64,000 nucleotides of DNA, from the NCBI RefSeq assembly GCF_024213555.1, contig NZ_JANAVO010000001.1, positions 930,001 to 994,000 of the forward strand, given 5' to 3'. The first letter of the stretch is position 1, and the number at the start of each line of letters is the position of its first letter. The stretch comes from Allokutzneria sp. A3M-2-11 16. Its GTDB lineage: Bacteria > Actinomycetota > Actinomycetes > Mycobacteriales > Pseudonocardiaceae. This document shows, in pieces, positions 42,255-49,927 of this stretch. The translations under genes were made by a program, and so were the position numbers. A model generated the notes under the pieces. It was not told the origin of the DNA, ran no database searches, and saw only the letters and a list, made by a program, of their open reading frames with translations.

Positions 42255-42299
42255 TCAGCCCCGGCGACTACTGGGGGGATCGCACGGATTCAGGCTCAC
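42255..42299 (-). CDS. Short leader ORF upstream of the ABC transporter operon
   Basis: GTG 42299 to TGA 42255 encodes VSLNPCDPPSSRRG. It is preceded by an almost perfect Shine-Dalgarno, GGAGGTGATC at 42303-42312, eight bases from the GTG when counted from GGAGG. The stop is 87 bases before the permease ATG. Short Cys-containing leaders upstream of sulfur-related operons act as cysteine-responsive attenuators in actinobacteria. That this one does so is inference, as it has only one Cys. Confidence 0.55.
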   Translation of the reverse strand: MSLNPCDPPSSRRG

Positions 42300-42379
42300 G
42301 GCGATCACCTCCCCAGCGCGCGACACAAAAACCCGAACGCGCAAAAGGCTACTCCCGCCCTTCGCGGAAACGAAACCCC

Positions 42380-43507
42380 TCAGACCCAGTGACGCTCGTC
42401 CCAGGCGAAGGGGTCGCCGTGGCCGACGCCGGTACCGAGGTGCAGCGAGATCCCGGCCGGCCACAGCCGCAGCAGGAGGTCGAAGCGGTACGGGTCCGCC
42501 GGGTCGTTGGCGCGGCGCGGTTCGAACACCAGCAGGGCGAGCGGAGCGTCCTTGGTCGCCTTGGCCGCCGCCGCGGCCACCACCGCCCGGCCGCGGGCGC
42601 GCTCCCTCGGCGGGGCGTACTGCCACACGATCGAGTGCCACACGACGGTGACCATGCCGCTGGCGTCCTTGGCGAGCTGGGTGCGCAACCACTCCGACCC
42701 CTCGGCGCGGTGCACCGGAACGGGGTCCGCCTGGGCGAGGTCGATCGCGCCCTGGAGCCGCTGGTAGCGGTCCACCTGGTCCGGCCACACGAAGGAGGAC
42801 AGGTGCTTGCGGCCGTCCTCGGTGGTCGCGTCGACCGGGTTCATGTCGCAGGCGGCGCGGTCGGCGACCGTGAGCGGGGTGGTCAGATCGGCGCGCGGGC
42901 GCCCGCTCCAGGACAGGTCGAGCTGCACGGGACTGGCGTCGTCGCCGAAGCTGGTGCCGTCGTCGAGGCGGTAGCCGAAACGGTGCGGGCGCAGGTTCAG
43001 GCCACCGCTCGCGCCGATCTCCAGCAGCCGCACGGGGAACGGCAGGTCCCGGCCCGCGTGCTCGGCGGCGCGCTCGGCCGCGACCAGCAGGCCGCCGTAG
43101 AGCGCCGCGCTGCGGGCGGGCTCGTTGGTCTGCACGGCGTTCGCGCGGATCATCGCGCGCAGCATGTCGGCGTGTTCGTCGAGCACCGGCTCGGCGTCGG
43201 CCCAGAGGCGGTCTCGTTCGAGGTGCCCACCGACCGTGGGGTAGTGCTTGGCGAGGCCCGGGGCCTTGCCCTCCAGGACGAGCCGGTGGACGGAACCGGC
43301 GAACCGAAGACCGGGGACGGTGCCACCGCGGTCCAGTTCACTGCCCGCCATCACCTTCGTGGTCACGCCGCCGGCAGCGAGGTCGTCTGCCGCCGCGCGC
43401 AACAGGGTGGCGTTGAGCGGGCTGTGGGTCTGGCAACCGCGGGCCGCATCTCGAAACAGCTCCACGAGCACCTGTGGAACGGTAGTCCGGCGATGTGGTG
43501 AAAGCAC
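42380..43507 (-). CDS. DUF2332 family protein (second copy)
   Basis: 375 residues from GTG 43507 (GGAGG six bases upstream). Same family as the gene at 33561: KHYPTVGGHLERDRLWADAEPVL, NAVQTNEPARSAAL, RLLEIGASGGLNLRPHRFGY, FVWPDQVDRYQRL, and a C-terminal AGISLHLGTGVGHGDPFAWDERHW. The two differ widely in the middle, so the duplication is old or they were acquired separately. Methyltransferase-like fold suspected. It lies upstream of the ABC transporter leader on the same strand. Confidence 0.85.
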   Translation of the reverse strand: MLSPHRRTTVPQVLVELFRDAARGCQTHSPLNATLLRAAADDLAAGGVTTKVMAGSELDRGGTVPGLRFAGSVHRLVLEGKAPGLAKHYPTVGGHLERDRLWADAEPVLDEHADMLRAMIRANAVQTNEPARSAALYGGLLVAAERAAEHAGRDLPFPVRLLEIGASGGLNLRPHRFGYRLDDGTSFGDDASPVQLDLSWSGRPRADLTTPLTVADRAACDMNPVDATTEDGRKHLSSFVWPDQVDRYQRLQGAIDLAQADPVPVHRAEGSEWLRTQLAKDASGMVTVVWHSIVWQYAPPRERARGRAVVAAAAAKATKDAPLALLVFEPRRANDPADPYRFDLLLRLWPAGISLHLGTGVGHGDPFAWDERHWV

Positions 43508-43592
43508 GCCCCGCCTCCTCGATTCACTCGGCTGCGAGCAAGCTTTACCGGCCGTTCACGCAACGTCGATCCGTGACAACGTTGGCCCCGCG

Positions 43593-43706
43593 GAACCCAG
43601 GCGCCACAAGGACGTTCGGCATCCCGTTCGGGCCAGGCGCGGTGGTGAACCAGGCGTTCGCCGAACACAACCGGTCACCGAAAACCGCCACCCCCGCCGC
43701 AGTAGG
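43593..43706 (-). pseudogene. Decayed C-terminal fragment of a beta-propeller paralogue
   Basis: The translation VAVFGDRLCSANAWFTTAPGPN and the following MPNVLVAPGF match the end of the intact neighbour (VAAFGDRLYLPNARFGTEPGPN..VVAVPRF). The reading frame has lost its stop at the homologous place and has no N-terminus: homology stops at the edge of repeat copy C. It is the remnant of a tandem duplicate. Confidence 0.7.
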
Positions 43707-43843
43707 AGCGTCTTCAAGTACCACCGACCCCCGCCGACGATCACCGCTAACCGCCCCCAACCCCCGCGGAGCTTCCCGGGGTTGGGGGCGGTTGAGGACA
43801 GCAGGGAGGGGGGTTCGGGGTACTTGAAGACCGTCAAACCCGG
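43697..43843. repeat. Long-hairpin repeat family 1, copy C
   Basis: Termini GTCTTCAAGTAC (43710) and GTACTTGAAGAC (43820-43831) with arms pairing over about 55 bases, including CCGCCCCCAACCCC / GGGGTTGGGGGCGG. It sits between the intact propeller gene (stop 8 bases away) and the fragment of its paralogue. Confidence 0.92.
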
Positions 43844-43850
43844 TGGATGA

Positions 43851-44762
43851 TCAGAATCTGGGCACCGCGACGACGTTGTAGGTCACGTTCGGGCCGGGCT
43901 CGGTGCCGAACCTGGCGTTCGGCAGGTAGAGGCGGTCACCGAAGGCCGCAACGGTCGTCGGCACGTCGAAGCGCGGGTCGGTGACCTTCTTGTGCAGAGC
44001 GCCCTTCGCGCCCGTGTGGTCGAGGCGCACCGCGCTGAGCGTGTTGATCCGGTTCTGCACCACGTAGAGCAGGTGTCCCTGGCGCAAGAGGCCGTCGCCG
44101 TTGGTCAGCACGAGCCCGCCGAGGTCGACGAGCTTGGCGTCGCCGGTGCGCGGGTCGACGCGGAAGAGCTTGCCGGAGCCAATGTTGATCACGAGCAGGC
44201 TCCGCCCGTCCGGCGTGGTCTCGATGCCGTTGGCGTTGAAGCCCGCCGCCTGCACCCACTCACCGCCGAGCGGGATGGTCTCGGCCTTCGCGGGTAACTC
44301 GCGGCCCAGGGAGAGCTTGTACAGCACGGCCTTGTGCGAGTCGGTGAAGTAGGCGGCGTCCTCGGTCAGCACGACGTCGTTCACGAAACCGCCGCCGAGC
44401 GGGTACTTGGCGAGGAGCTTGCCGGTCCGCGCGTCGACCACCCGCGCGTCGCCGCCCACACCGCCCGCGATGAACAGCCGGTCCCGCTTGTCGATCTTGA
44501 GTCCGACCGACGGGGTGCCGGTGGGCGCGCTGAGCTGGGCGCCGCGCCCGGTGCGGAGGTCGATCTTGTGGACGGACCCGTCCCTGAGGGAGCCGAAGTA
44601 GCCGGTCGTGCCGCCGATGGCGATGCCCTCGGGCTGGAAGTGGTTGGGGAGCTGGAGCGTCGTGGGGAACGCCGGAGCGTGCTGTGCCTGCGCAGGGATG
44701 CCGAACACCGCGACCAGTCCGGCCGCAGCCACACCGATCGCGAACGCGCGTCGATTCGTCAT
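43851..44762 (-). CDS. Secreted SMP-30/gluconolactonase-like beta-propeller protein
   Basis: 303 residues from ATG 44762, which opens a signal peptide (MTNRRAFAIGVAAAGLVAVF, cleavage near AQA at 25-27). Mature propeller with repeats such as NHFQPEGIAIGGTTGYFGSL, KIDLRTGRGAQLS, GGFVNDVVLTEDAAYFTDS and NGIETTPDGRSLLVINIGSGKLFRVD. The pattern suits SMP-30-like hydrolases or a binding propeller; metal ligands are not clear enough to claim an enzyme. A fragment of a paralogue follows beyond repeat copy C. Confidence 0.82.
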   Translation of the reverse strand: MTNRRAFAIGVAAAGLVAVFGIPAQAQHAPAFPTTLQLPNHFQPEGIAIGGTTGYFGSLRDGSVHKIDLRTGRGAQLSAPTGTPSVGLKIDKRDRLFIAGGVGGDARVVDARTGKLLAKYPLGGGFVNDVVLTEDAAYFTDSHKAVLYKLSLGRELPAKAETIPLGGEWVQAAGFNANGIETTPDGRSLLVINIGSGKLFRVDPRTGDAKLVDLGGLVLTNGDGLLRQGHLLYVVQNRINTLSAVRLDHTGAKGALHKKVTDPRFDVPTTVAAFGDRLYLPNARFGTEPGPNVTYNVVAVPRF

Positions 44763-44842
44763 GCGCCGAACGGTAGGGATCGCCGTGTGAGGTGTGAGTT
44801 GCGTCAAGGCGGAGTGCTCCGTTCGGCCCTAGGCTCTGCCGC

Positions 44843-45523
44843 GTGGTCAAGGTGCTCGCGGTAGCGGACGAGGTCGTTGAACAGCTCTGGACCTCCTACA
44901 TCCAGCAGATAGAGGTCGATCTGATCCTCGCGGCGGGTGATCTCCCCTACGACTACCTGGAGCACCTGAGCAACGCGTTGGACCGGCCGTGCGTCTTCGT
45001 GCCCGGTAACCATGACCCCGACCTGACCGGATACACCAACGTGCGCGGTTTGTGGACGAAGAGCGGGATCCCGACCAGGTGGCCGGGCCCGGCCGGTGGC
45101 GTGAACGCCGACGGCAGGGTGGTGGACGCGGCCGGGCTGCGGATCGCGGGCATCGGCGGTTCGATCCGCTACAACCGCGGGCCGAACCAGTGGACCGAGC
45201 GCCAGCAGGCGCGGCGCGTCCGCCGGATGACCCGGCTCGCGAACTGGCGGCGGCTGCGCGACGGCCGCGGGGTGGACGTCCTGCTCACCCACAGCCCGCC
45301 GAAGGACTGCGGCGACCGCGAGGACCCGCCGCACCGGGGCTTCGCCTGCCTGCACGACGCCGTGCGGAGACTGCGGCCACCGCTCATGCTGCACGGGCAC
45401 ATCCACCCGCACGGCGAGCCGACACCGGATCGTCGACTCGTGGCAACCCGGGTGGTCAACGTCGTCGGATATCACGTCATGGAGATTCCTTCGCGCGGTC
45501 AGGAGGCGACAGATGCGCGGTGA
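44843..45523 (+). CDS. Metallophosphoesterase family protein
   Basis: 226 residues from GTG 44843; TAGGCT seven bases upstream suggests a leaderless mRNA. Calcineurin-like motifs: AAGDLPYD, PGNHDPD (55-60), LLTHSPP and HGHIHPHG. The usual first DxH motif is absent, the first strand reading VLAVADEVVEQ, so the metal site may be incomplete. The stop overlaps the next gene by 11 bases, so both proteins are coexpressed and perhaps act together. Substrate unknown. Confidence 0.82.
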   Translation: MVKVLAVADEVVEQLWTSYIQQIEVDLILAAGDLPYDYLEHLSNALDRPCVFVPGNHDPDLTGYTNVRGLWTKSGIPTRWPGPAGGVNADGRVVDAAGLRIAGIGGSIRYNRGPNQWTERQQARRVRRMTRLANWRRLRDGRGVDVLLTHSPPKDCGDREDPPHRGFACLHDAVRRLRPPLMLHGHIHPHGEPTPDRRLVATRVVNVVGYHVMEIPSRGQEATDAR

Positions 45524-46361
45524 CACCGGATTCCCGCGTGCCGACGCGGAGAACGACTTCATCAGGGCGCGCCGCCGCCAGGTCATGTCCCGGCTGGCGA
45601 AGTGGATGCGCAGGGAGCCGGACGACGTCAACATCATGCTTCCCTACGCCGAGGTCGTCGCCGCCCTCGGCCAGGTGGGCGAGCGGCGGCTCGGGCGCCA
45701 GGTGATCCAGGTCGACTCGATCATCGGCAGCGTGGACCGCACGCGCGACTTCGACCGCCGCTTCCGCCCGACCTCCGGCCGCACCCGGGAGCGGTGGGAA
45801 CGGCTCGCGCTGGCGCAGCGGCGCGGCGAGTCCATCCCGCCGATCGACGTCTACCGCGTCGGCGAGCTGCACTTCGTCAAGGACGGCCACCACCGGGTCT
45901 CGGTGGCGCACGCGCTCGGCCTGCGCACCATCGAGGCGCACGTGACCGAGGTGCGCACCAAGATCGGCGCCTACGACATCCGGTACCGCCACGACCTGAT
46001 GATCAAGAACGACCGCAGGCTGTTCCTGGAGCGGGTCCCGCTGCCCGGCGAGGCGCGGGCCGCGGTGCTGATGAGCGACCCGTGGGAGTACACCGAGCTG
46101 GGCGAGACGGTGGAGGCGTGGGGCTTCCGGCTGATGCAGGACGAGGGCAAGTTCCTGGACCGGCTCACCGTCGCCAAGCGGTGGTACGAGGAGGAGTTCG
46201 TCCCGGTGGTGCGGATGCTCCAGCAGGCGGACCTGGTCGGCGACCGGACCGAGGCCGAGGCGTACCTGCACATCGCGGGCGAGCGCTTCCGGCTGATCAG
46301 GACGCACCGTTGGGACGACGAGGTCATCGACGCGGTGCGCGAGAGCAAGAGACGCAGATAG
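45513..46361 (+). CDS. ParB/Srx-like domain protein
   Basis: 282 residues from ATG 45513 (AGGAGG upstream). A helical N-terminus (RRRQVMSRLAKWMRRE) precedes a ParB/sulfiredoxin-like fold: IQVDSIIGSVDR, IPPIDVYRVGELHFVKDGHHRVSVAHALGLRTIEAHV, where the GHHRV segment takes the place of the ParB GERR nucleotide loop. The rest is helical and unassigned. The family is usually labelled chromosome-partitioning-like but is not ParB itself. Coupled to the metallophosphoesterase gene. Confidence 0.8.
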   Translation: MRGDTGFPRADAENDFIRARRRQVMSRLAKWMRREPDDVNIMLPYAEVVAALGQVGERRLGRQVIQVDSIIGSVDRTRDFDRRFRPTSGRTRERWERLALAQRRGESIPPIDVYRVGELHFVKDGHHRVSVAHALGLRTIEAHVTEVRTKIGAYDIRYRHDLMIKNDRRLFLERVPLPGEARAAVLMSDPWEYTELGETVEAWGFRLMQDEGKFLDRLTVAKRWYEEEFVPVVRMLQQADLVGDRTEAEAYLHIAGERFRLIRTHRWDDEVIDAVRESKRRR

Positions 46362-46371
46362 CGTGAGGGGT

Positions 46372-46845
46372 ATGAGTGGTCTCGGTGCTCGTGTGCTCCC
46401 GCTGCTGGTCCTCTTCGCCGCCGGGTGCGGCTCGGCTCCCGCGCCCGGCTCAGGCGTGGAAGCCGGTCGCATCGACACGTGCGCCATCTTCACCGAGGCG
46501 GACCTGAAAGCGCTGGACCTCGCCCGGGGGCAGCGCATGCCGAACAAGCCGACGGGCTGCATGCTCGGCTCGCCGCGCGGCTTCCGGGTGTTCGCGATCA
46601 ACGAGGACAAGGTGACGATCGCGGACGCGGAGAAGCGCACGCACATCTCCTTCTCCCGCAACGAGGTCAACGGCCGCAAGGGTTTCCTGTCGGTCGGCGA
46701 GCTGACCGCCTGCACGCAGGGCGTGGAGTTCGGCGGCGGCACGCTCCAGGTCCTGGCCAACGTGGCGGGCGCCCAGGTGCCGATGGACGCGTGCGACCTG
46801 GCCCGCAAGGTCATGGACGTCGTCGAGCCCAAACTGCCGGACTAG
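46372..46845 (+). CDS. DUF3558-like lipoprotein
   Basis: 157 residues from ATG 46372, with TAGCGT seven bases upstream (leaderless type). Lipobox at LLVLFAAGCGS, lipidated Cys19. The mature domain contains DTCAIFTEADLKALDL and two later Cys (GCMLGSPRGF, ACDLARKV), as in the DUF3558 family of actinobacterial lipoproteins, which are exported and of unknown function. Family members are abundant in Streptomyces and Pseudonocardiaceae. Confidence 0.82.
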   Translation: MSGLGARVLPLLVLFAAGCGSAPAPGSGVEAGRIDTCAIFTEADLKALDLARGQRMPNKPTGCMLGSPRGFRVFAINEDKVTIADAEKRTHISFSRNEVNGRKGFLSVGELTACTQGVEFGGGTLQVLANVAGAQVPMDACDLARKVMDVVEPKLPD

Positions 46846-46925
46846 GCGGTGTCCTGCAAGTGGTCACCAGCAACCGTCACGCCCCCCGTGCACTCCCCAT
46901 AACGTCAACCAGCGCAGCCCAAAAT

Positions 46926-46988
46926 CCCGTTTCGTACTCAAAACGGGTTTTGGGAGCGCTCTTTTTCCCGTTATGAGTACGAAACGGG
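46926..46988. repeat. Palindromic element family 2, copy 3 (inverted orientation)
   Basis: Arms CCCGTTTCGTACTC (46926-46939) and GAGTACGAAACGGG (46975-46988); the centre reads GGGAGCGCTCT, so it is inverted relative to copies 1 and 2. It lies 80 bases after the lipoprotein stop. Between 46989 and 47095 I see no gene. Confidence 0.9.
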
Positions 46989-47095
46989 GTTCTCTAGACG
47001 GCGCCCGCAGGGGATGGGGTGAGCGGGCGGGTGGGGTGCATGGGTTCAGTTTACGTGGTGTGCGGAGTGCTTGAGGACTTGTAGGACAAGGCCTA

Positions 47096-47238
47096 GCCAG
47101 TTCGCCGGTCTTCAAGTGCCCCGCACCCCGCTCACGAGATCGCCAACGACGACGAACCCGGCTTCGCCGCTGGGGTTTGTCGTGGTTAGCGATGTTTTCG
47201 GCGAGGGTGCGGGGTACTTGAAGACGAGTCAACCGCCG
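47096..47238. repeat. Long-hairpin repeat family 1, copy D
   Basis: Termini GTCTTCAAGT (47108) and ACTTGAAGAC (47216-47225). Both arms carry the same variant (ACGACGAACCC left, ACGACAAACCC right when read inward) instead of the C-rich core of the other copies, so the two arms have changed together. Confidence 0.9.
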
Positions 47239-47256
47239 TGCGGGGATGGATGAGAT

Positions 47257-47270
47257 CTATCCATCGATAG
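47257..47270. promoter_or_regulatory. Palindrome CTATCCATCGATAG
   Basis: Five-base arms around CATC, 35 bases before the start of the secreted hydrolase gene and just beyond repeat copy D. Operator candidate for that gene; regulator unknown. Confidence 0.4.
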
Positions 47271-47305
47271 ACGAAGTGCGGCCCGGTGATCGCGAACCTG
47301 GGGGA

Positions 47306-48673
47306 ATGAGATCACGATTCCGAGGACTGCGCTGTGCGGTGGCCGCGCTCAGCCTGGTACCGCTGATGGCCACCGCGGCGCAGGCGGACGAGGCGGTCCA
47401 GTGGCGGGACTGCGGGGACGGCGTGCTGTGCGGCGGAGTCACCGTGCCCTCCGACTGGGCCTCCCCCAAGCATTCCGAGCCGATCACCGTCAACCTCGCG
47501 AAGCTGCCCGCCCGAGACCAGGCGCACAAGCTCGGCGCGCTTCTGGTGAACCCTGGCGGCCCCAACGTGGCGATCCCGAACTTCAAGCGTTCCAAGGCGA
47601 GTTACGCCGACCTGACACAGTGGTTCGACGTCGTCGTCTTCGATCCGCGCGGGTTCGGCGAGGGTGACGGGGTCAGCTGTCCGACGCCGTTTCCCTCGGC
47701 CGCCGATTCTCCCTTGCAACACAAGGCTTTCACCGACTACCGCAATGCGAACGCGGAGTTCGCCGAGTCGTGCGCGCCGAAGCTGGGGCCACTGACAGGG
47801 AAGGTCAACTCGTGGCAGGTCGCACACGACATGGACGCGATCCGCACCGCGCTCGGTGAGCGCAAGCTCCGCTACTACGGCAACTCCTACGGCACGGTCT
47901 TCGGCCAGGCGTACGCGGAGTTGTTCACGCGCAATGTTGATCGCATGTTCCTGGACAGCGTGCTGGACCACGGAGAACCACGGCTCTTCGAGTGGATGGC
48001 CCCGATGGCCGCCACGACCGAGCGCAACCTCCACCGCTTCGCCGAGTGGTGCTCGGTAACGGAAACCTGTGCGCTGCACGGAAAAGACGTCATCGCGGTG
48101 TTCGATCGCGTGGCTCCGAAAGCAAGCAGCATCCCCGCGCGGGTCGGCGATCAGGCTTCGTCGCAAGCACGGTGGCCCGCGCTCGCCGAAGGACTTGCCA
48201 AGGCAGAAAACGGTGACACCAGCGCGTTCGACAAGGCGCCGTTGCAACCGCCGGACCACAGCCTCGCCCGCGACATGGTGTGCGCGGACTTCCCGTTCGA
48301 CGCCGGATTCCTCGGCCACAAAGCGATCGAGCACCGGCTGCGGTCGGTGGCACCGCGAGTCGGCTGGGCCGATCCGATCTTCGGGATGACCGGGCACTGC
48401 GACGGCCTGCCCGAAATCGGCGTGCACCCGCCGCACCGCATCCGCCCGGCCGGACTGCCGCCGGTGCTGATCACCAGTGGCAGCAACGACACCATCACCC
48501 CGGTCGAGCACGGGAAGCACGTCGCCGCGCAGCTGCCCGGTTCGCGCTACCTACCCGCCTTCGGCGGGCACGCGCTCTACCGGAGCGGGAATCCCTGTGT
48601 GCGCCAACACGTTCACCACTACCTGACCACCGGAGAGCTCCCCGCGCCGACCGCGAGCTGTCCCGCGTCCTGA
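47306..48673 (+). CDS. Secreted S33-type tripeptidyl aminopeptidase-like hydrolase
   Basis: 455 residues from ATG 47306, which starts a signal peptide (MRSRFRGLRCAVAALSLVPL, AQA near 24-26). The alpha/beta fold matches actinomycete tripeptidyl aminopeptidases: VVFDPRGFGEGDGVSC, nucleophile YYGNSYGTVFG (Ser194), acid in ITSGSNDTITP and His in AFGGHALYRSGNPCV. The usual N-terminal W-x-x-C and C-terminal Cys pairs suggest disulfides. It should cleave short peptides or esters outside the cell. Followed by a terminator. Confidence 0.88.
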   Translation: MRSRFRGLRCAVAALSLVPLMATAAQADEAVQWRDCGDGVLCGGVTVPSDWASPKHSEPITVNLAKLPARDQAHKLGALLVNPGGPNVAIPNFKRSKASYADLTQWFDVVVFDPRGFGEGDGVSCPTPFPSAADSPLQHKAFTDYRNANAEFAESCAPKLGPLTGKVNSWQVAHDMDAIRTALGERKLRYYGNSYGTVFGQAYAELFTRNVDRMFLDSVLDHGEPRLFEWMAPMAATTERNLHRFAEWCSVTETCALHGKDVIAVFDRVAPKASSIPARVGDQASSQARWPALAEGLAKAENGDTSAFDKAPLQPPDHSLARDMVCADFPFDAGFLGHKAIEHRLRSVAPRVGWADPIFGMTGHCDGLPEIGVHPPHRIRPAGLPPVLITSGSNDTITPVEHGKHVAAQLPGSRYLPAFGGHALYRSGNPCVRQHVHHYLTTGELPAPTASCPAS

Positions 48674-48686
48674 ACCAGGAACGACG

Positions 48687-48720
48687 AAGGCCGCATCCCC
48701 GGAACCAGGGATGCGGCCTT
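48687..48720. terminator. Bidirectional hairpin terminator
   Basis: AAGGCCGCATCCC / GGGATGCGGCCTT, 13-base perfect arms, loop 8 bases, between the convergent secreted hydrolase and sugC. Confidence 0.9.
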
Positions 48721-48741
48721 TCGACGACTACCGGCGAGGAC

Positions 48742-49920
48742 CTAGTCCGAGTAGGTCAGCGCCTTGCCGCTCTCCGGGTCGAACAGCTGGATCTTGTCCA
48801 GGTCCACCCAGACGTCCAGCGAGGAGCCCTCCTTGGCCCTGGAGGCCGCGGAGATGCGTGCGACAGTCTGGCCCGCGCCGAGGTCCGAGACACCGACGTC
48901 CGCCGCCAGCTCGTCCAGCTGCGCCGAGCTGGCGCGCTTGCCGGAGATCGAGAAGTAGGCGTACTTGTCCGAACCCATCGACTCGAGCACGTCGACCTGC
49001 GTGGTGAACGTGGCACCACGCGAGCTGTTCGCGCCCTCGACCATGGAGGCGTCCTCGAGGTGCTCCGGGCGCAGGCCCATGATCACTTCGCGGACCGGCC
49101 TGCGGCCACGCTCGGCCATCCTGCGGACCTTGTCGCTGAGCGGGAAGGTCCCCAGCGCGGTCGAGAGCTCGCCGTTCTCCAGGGTCGCCGGGATGAAGTT
49201 CATCGCCGGAGAGCCGATGAAGCCCGCCACGAAGAGGTTCGCCGGGTTCTCGTAGAGGTACTGCGGCGACCCGACCTGCTGCACCGCACCGCCGCGCATG
49301 ACCACGACACGGTCGCCGAGGGTCATCGCCTCGGTCTGGTCGTGGGTCACGTAGACGGTGGTGGTGCCCAGGTTCTTCTGCAGCCTGGAGACCTCGGTCC
49401 GCATCTGCACGCGCAGCTTGGCGTCCAGGTTGGACAGTGGTTCGTCCATCAGGAACGCCTTGGGGTTGCGCACGATCGCGCGACCCATCGCGACGCGCTG
49501 CCGCTGACCACCGGAGAGGTTGGACGGCTTGCGGTCGAGGTGCTGACCGAGGTCGAGGATCTTGCTGGCCTCGGCCACCTTGGCGTCGACGATCTTGTCG
49601 TCGATCTTCGCCAAGCGCAGCGGGAACGCCATGTTCTCGCGCACGGTCATGTGCGGGTAGAGGGCGTAGGACTGGAACACCATCGCGATGTCCCGGTCCT
49701 TGGGCGCCTTCTCGTTGACCCGCTCGCCACCGATGCGCAGCTCGCCCGCGGTGATGTCCTCCAGGCCCGCCAGCATGTTCAGCGTGGTGGACTTACCGCA
49801 GCCCGATGGTCCGACCAGGATGATGAACTCGCCGTCGGCGATTTCGAGGTTCACTTCCTGGACGGCCAAAGCGCCGTCCGGGTACTTCTTCGTCACTTTG
49901 TCCAGGACGATGTCGGCCAC
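48742..49920 (-). CDS. sugC: SugC, ATPase of the LpqY-SugABC trehalose importer
   Basis: 392 residues. MalK/UgpC-type ABC ATPase: Walker A GPSGCGKST (37-45), Q-loop MVFQSYALYPHMTV, signature LSGGQRQRVAMGRA, Walker B FLMDEPLSNLD, H-loop YVTHDQTEA, and a C-terminal TOBE/OB domain with MGLRPEHLEDA. In M. tuberculosis SugC (Rv1238) powers uptake of trehalose released during mycolate synthesis. The operon lpqY-sugA-sugB-sugC is complete here. An ATPase of this class can serve several sugar importers. Confidence 0.92.
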   Translation of the reverse strand: MADIVLDKVTKKYPDGALAVQEVNLEIADGEFIILVGPSGCGKSTTLNMLAGLEDITAGELRIGGERVNEKAPKDRDIAMVFQSYALYPHMTVRENMAFPLRLAKIDDKIVDAKVAEASKILDLGQHLDRKPSNLSGGQRQRVAMGRAIVRNPKAFLMDEPLSNLDAKLRVQMRTEVSRLQKNLGTTTVYVTHDQTEAMTLGDRVVVMRGGAVQQVGSPQYLYENPANLFVAGFIGSPAMNFIPATLENGELSTALGTFPLSDKVRRMAERGRRPVREVIMGLRPEHLEDASMVEGANSSRGATFTTQVDVLESMGSDKYAYFSISGKRASSAQLDELAADVGVSDLGAGQTVARISAASRAKEGSSLDVWVDLDKIQLFDPESGKALTYSD

Positions 49921-49927
49921 GACTCAC

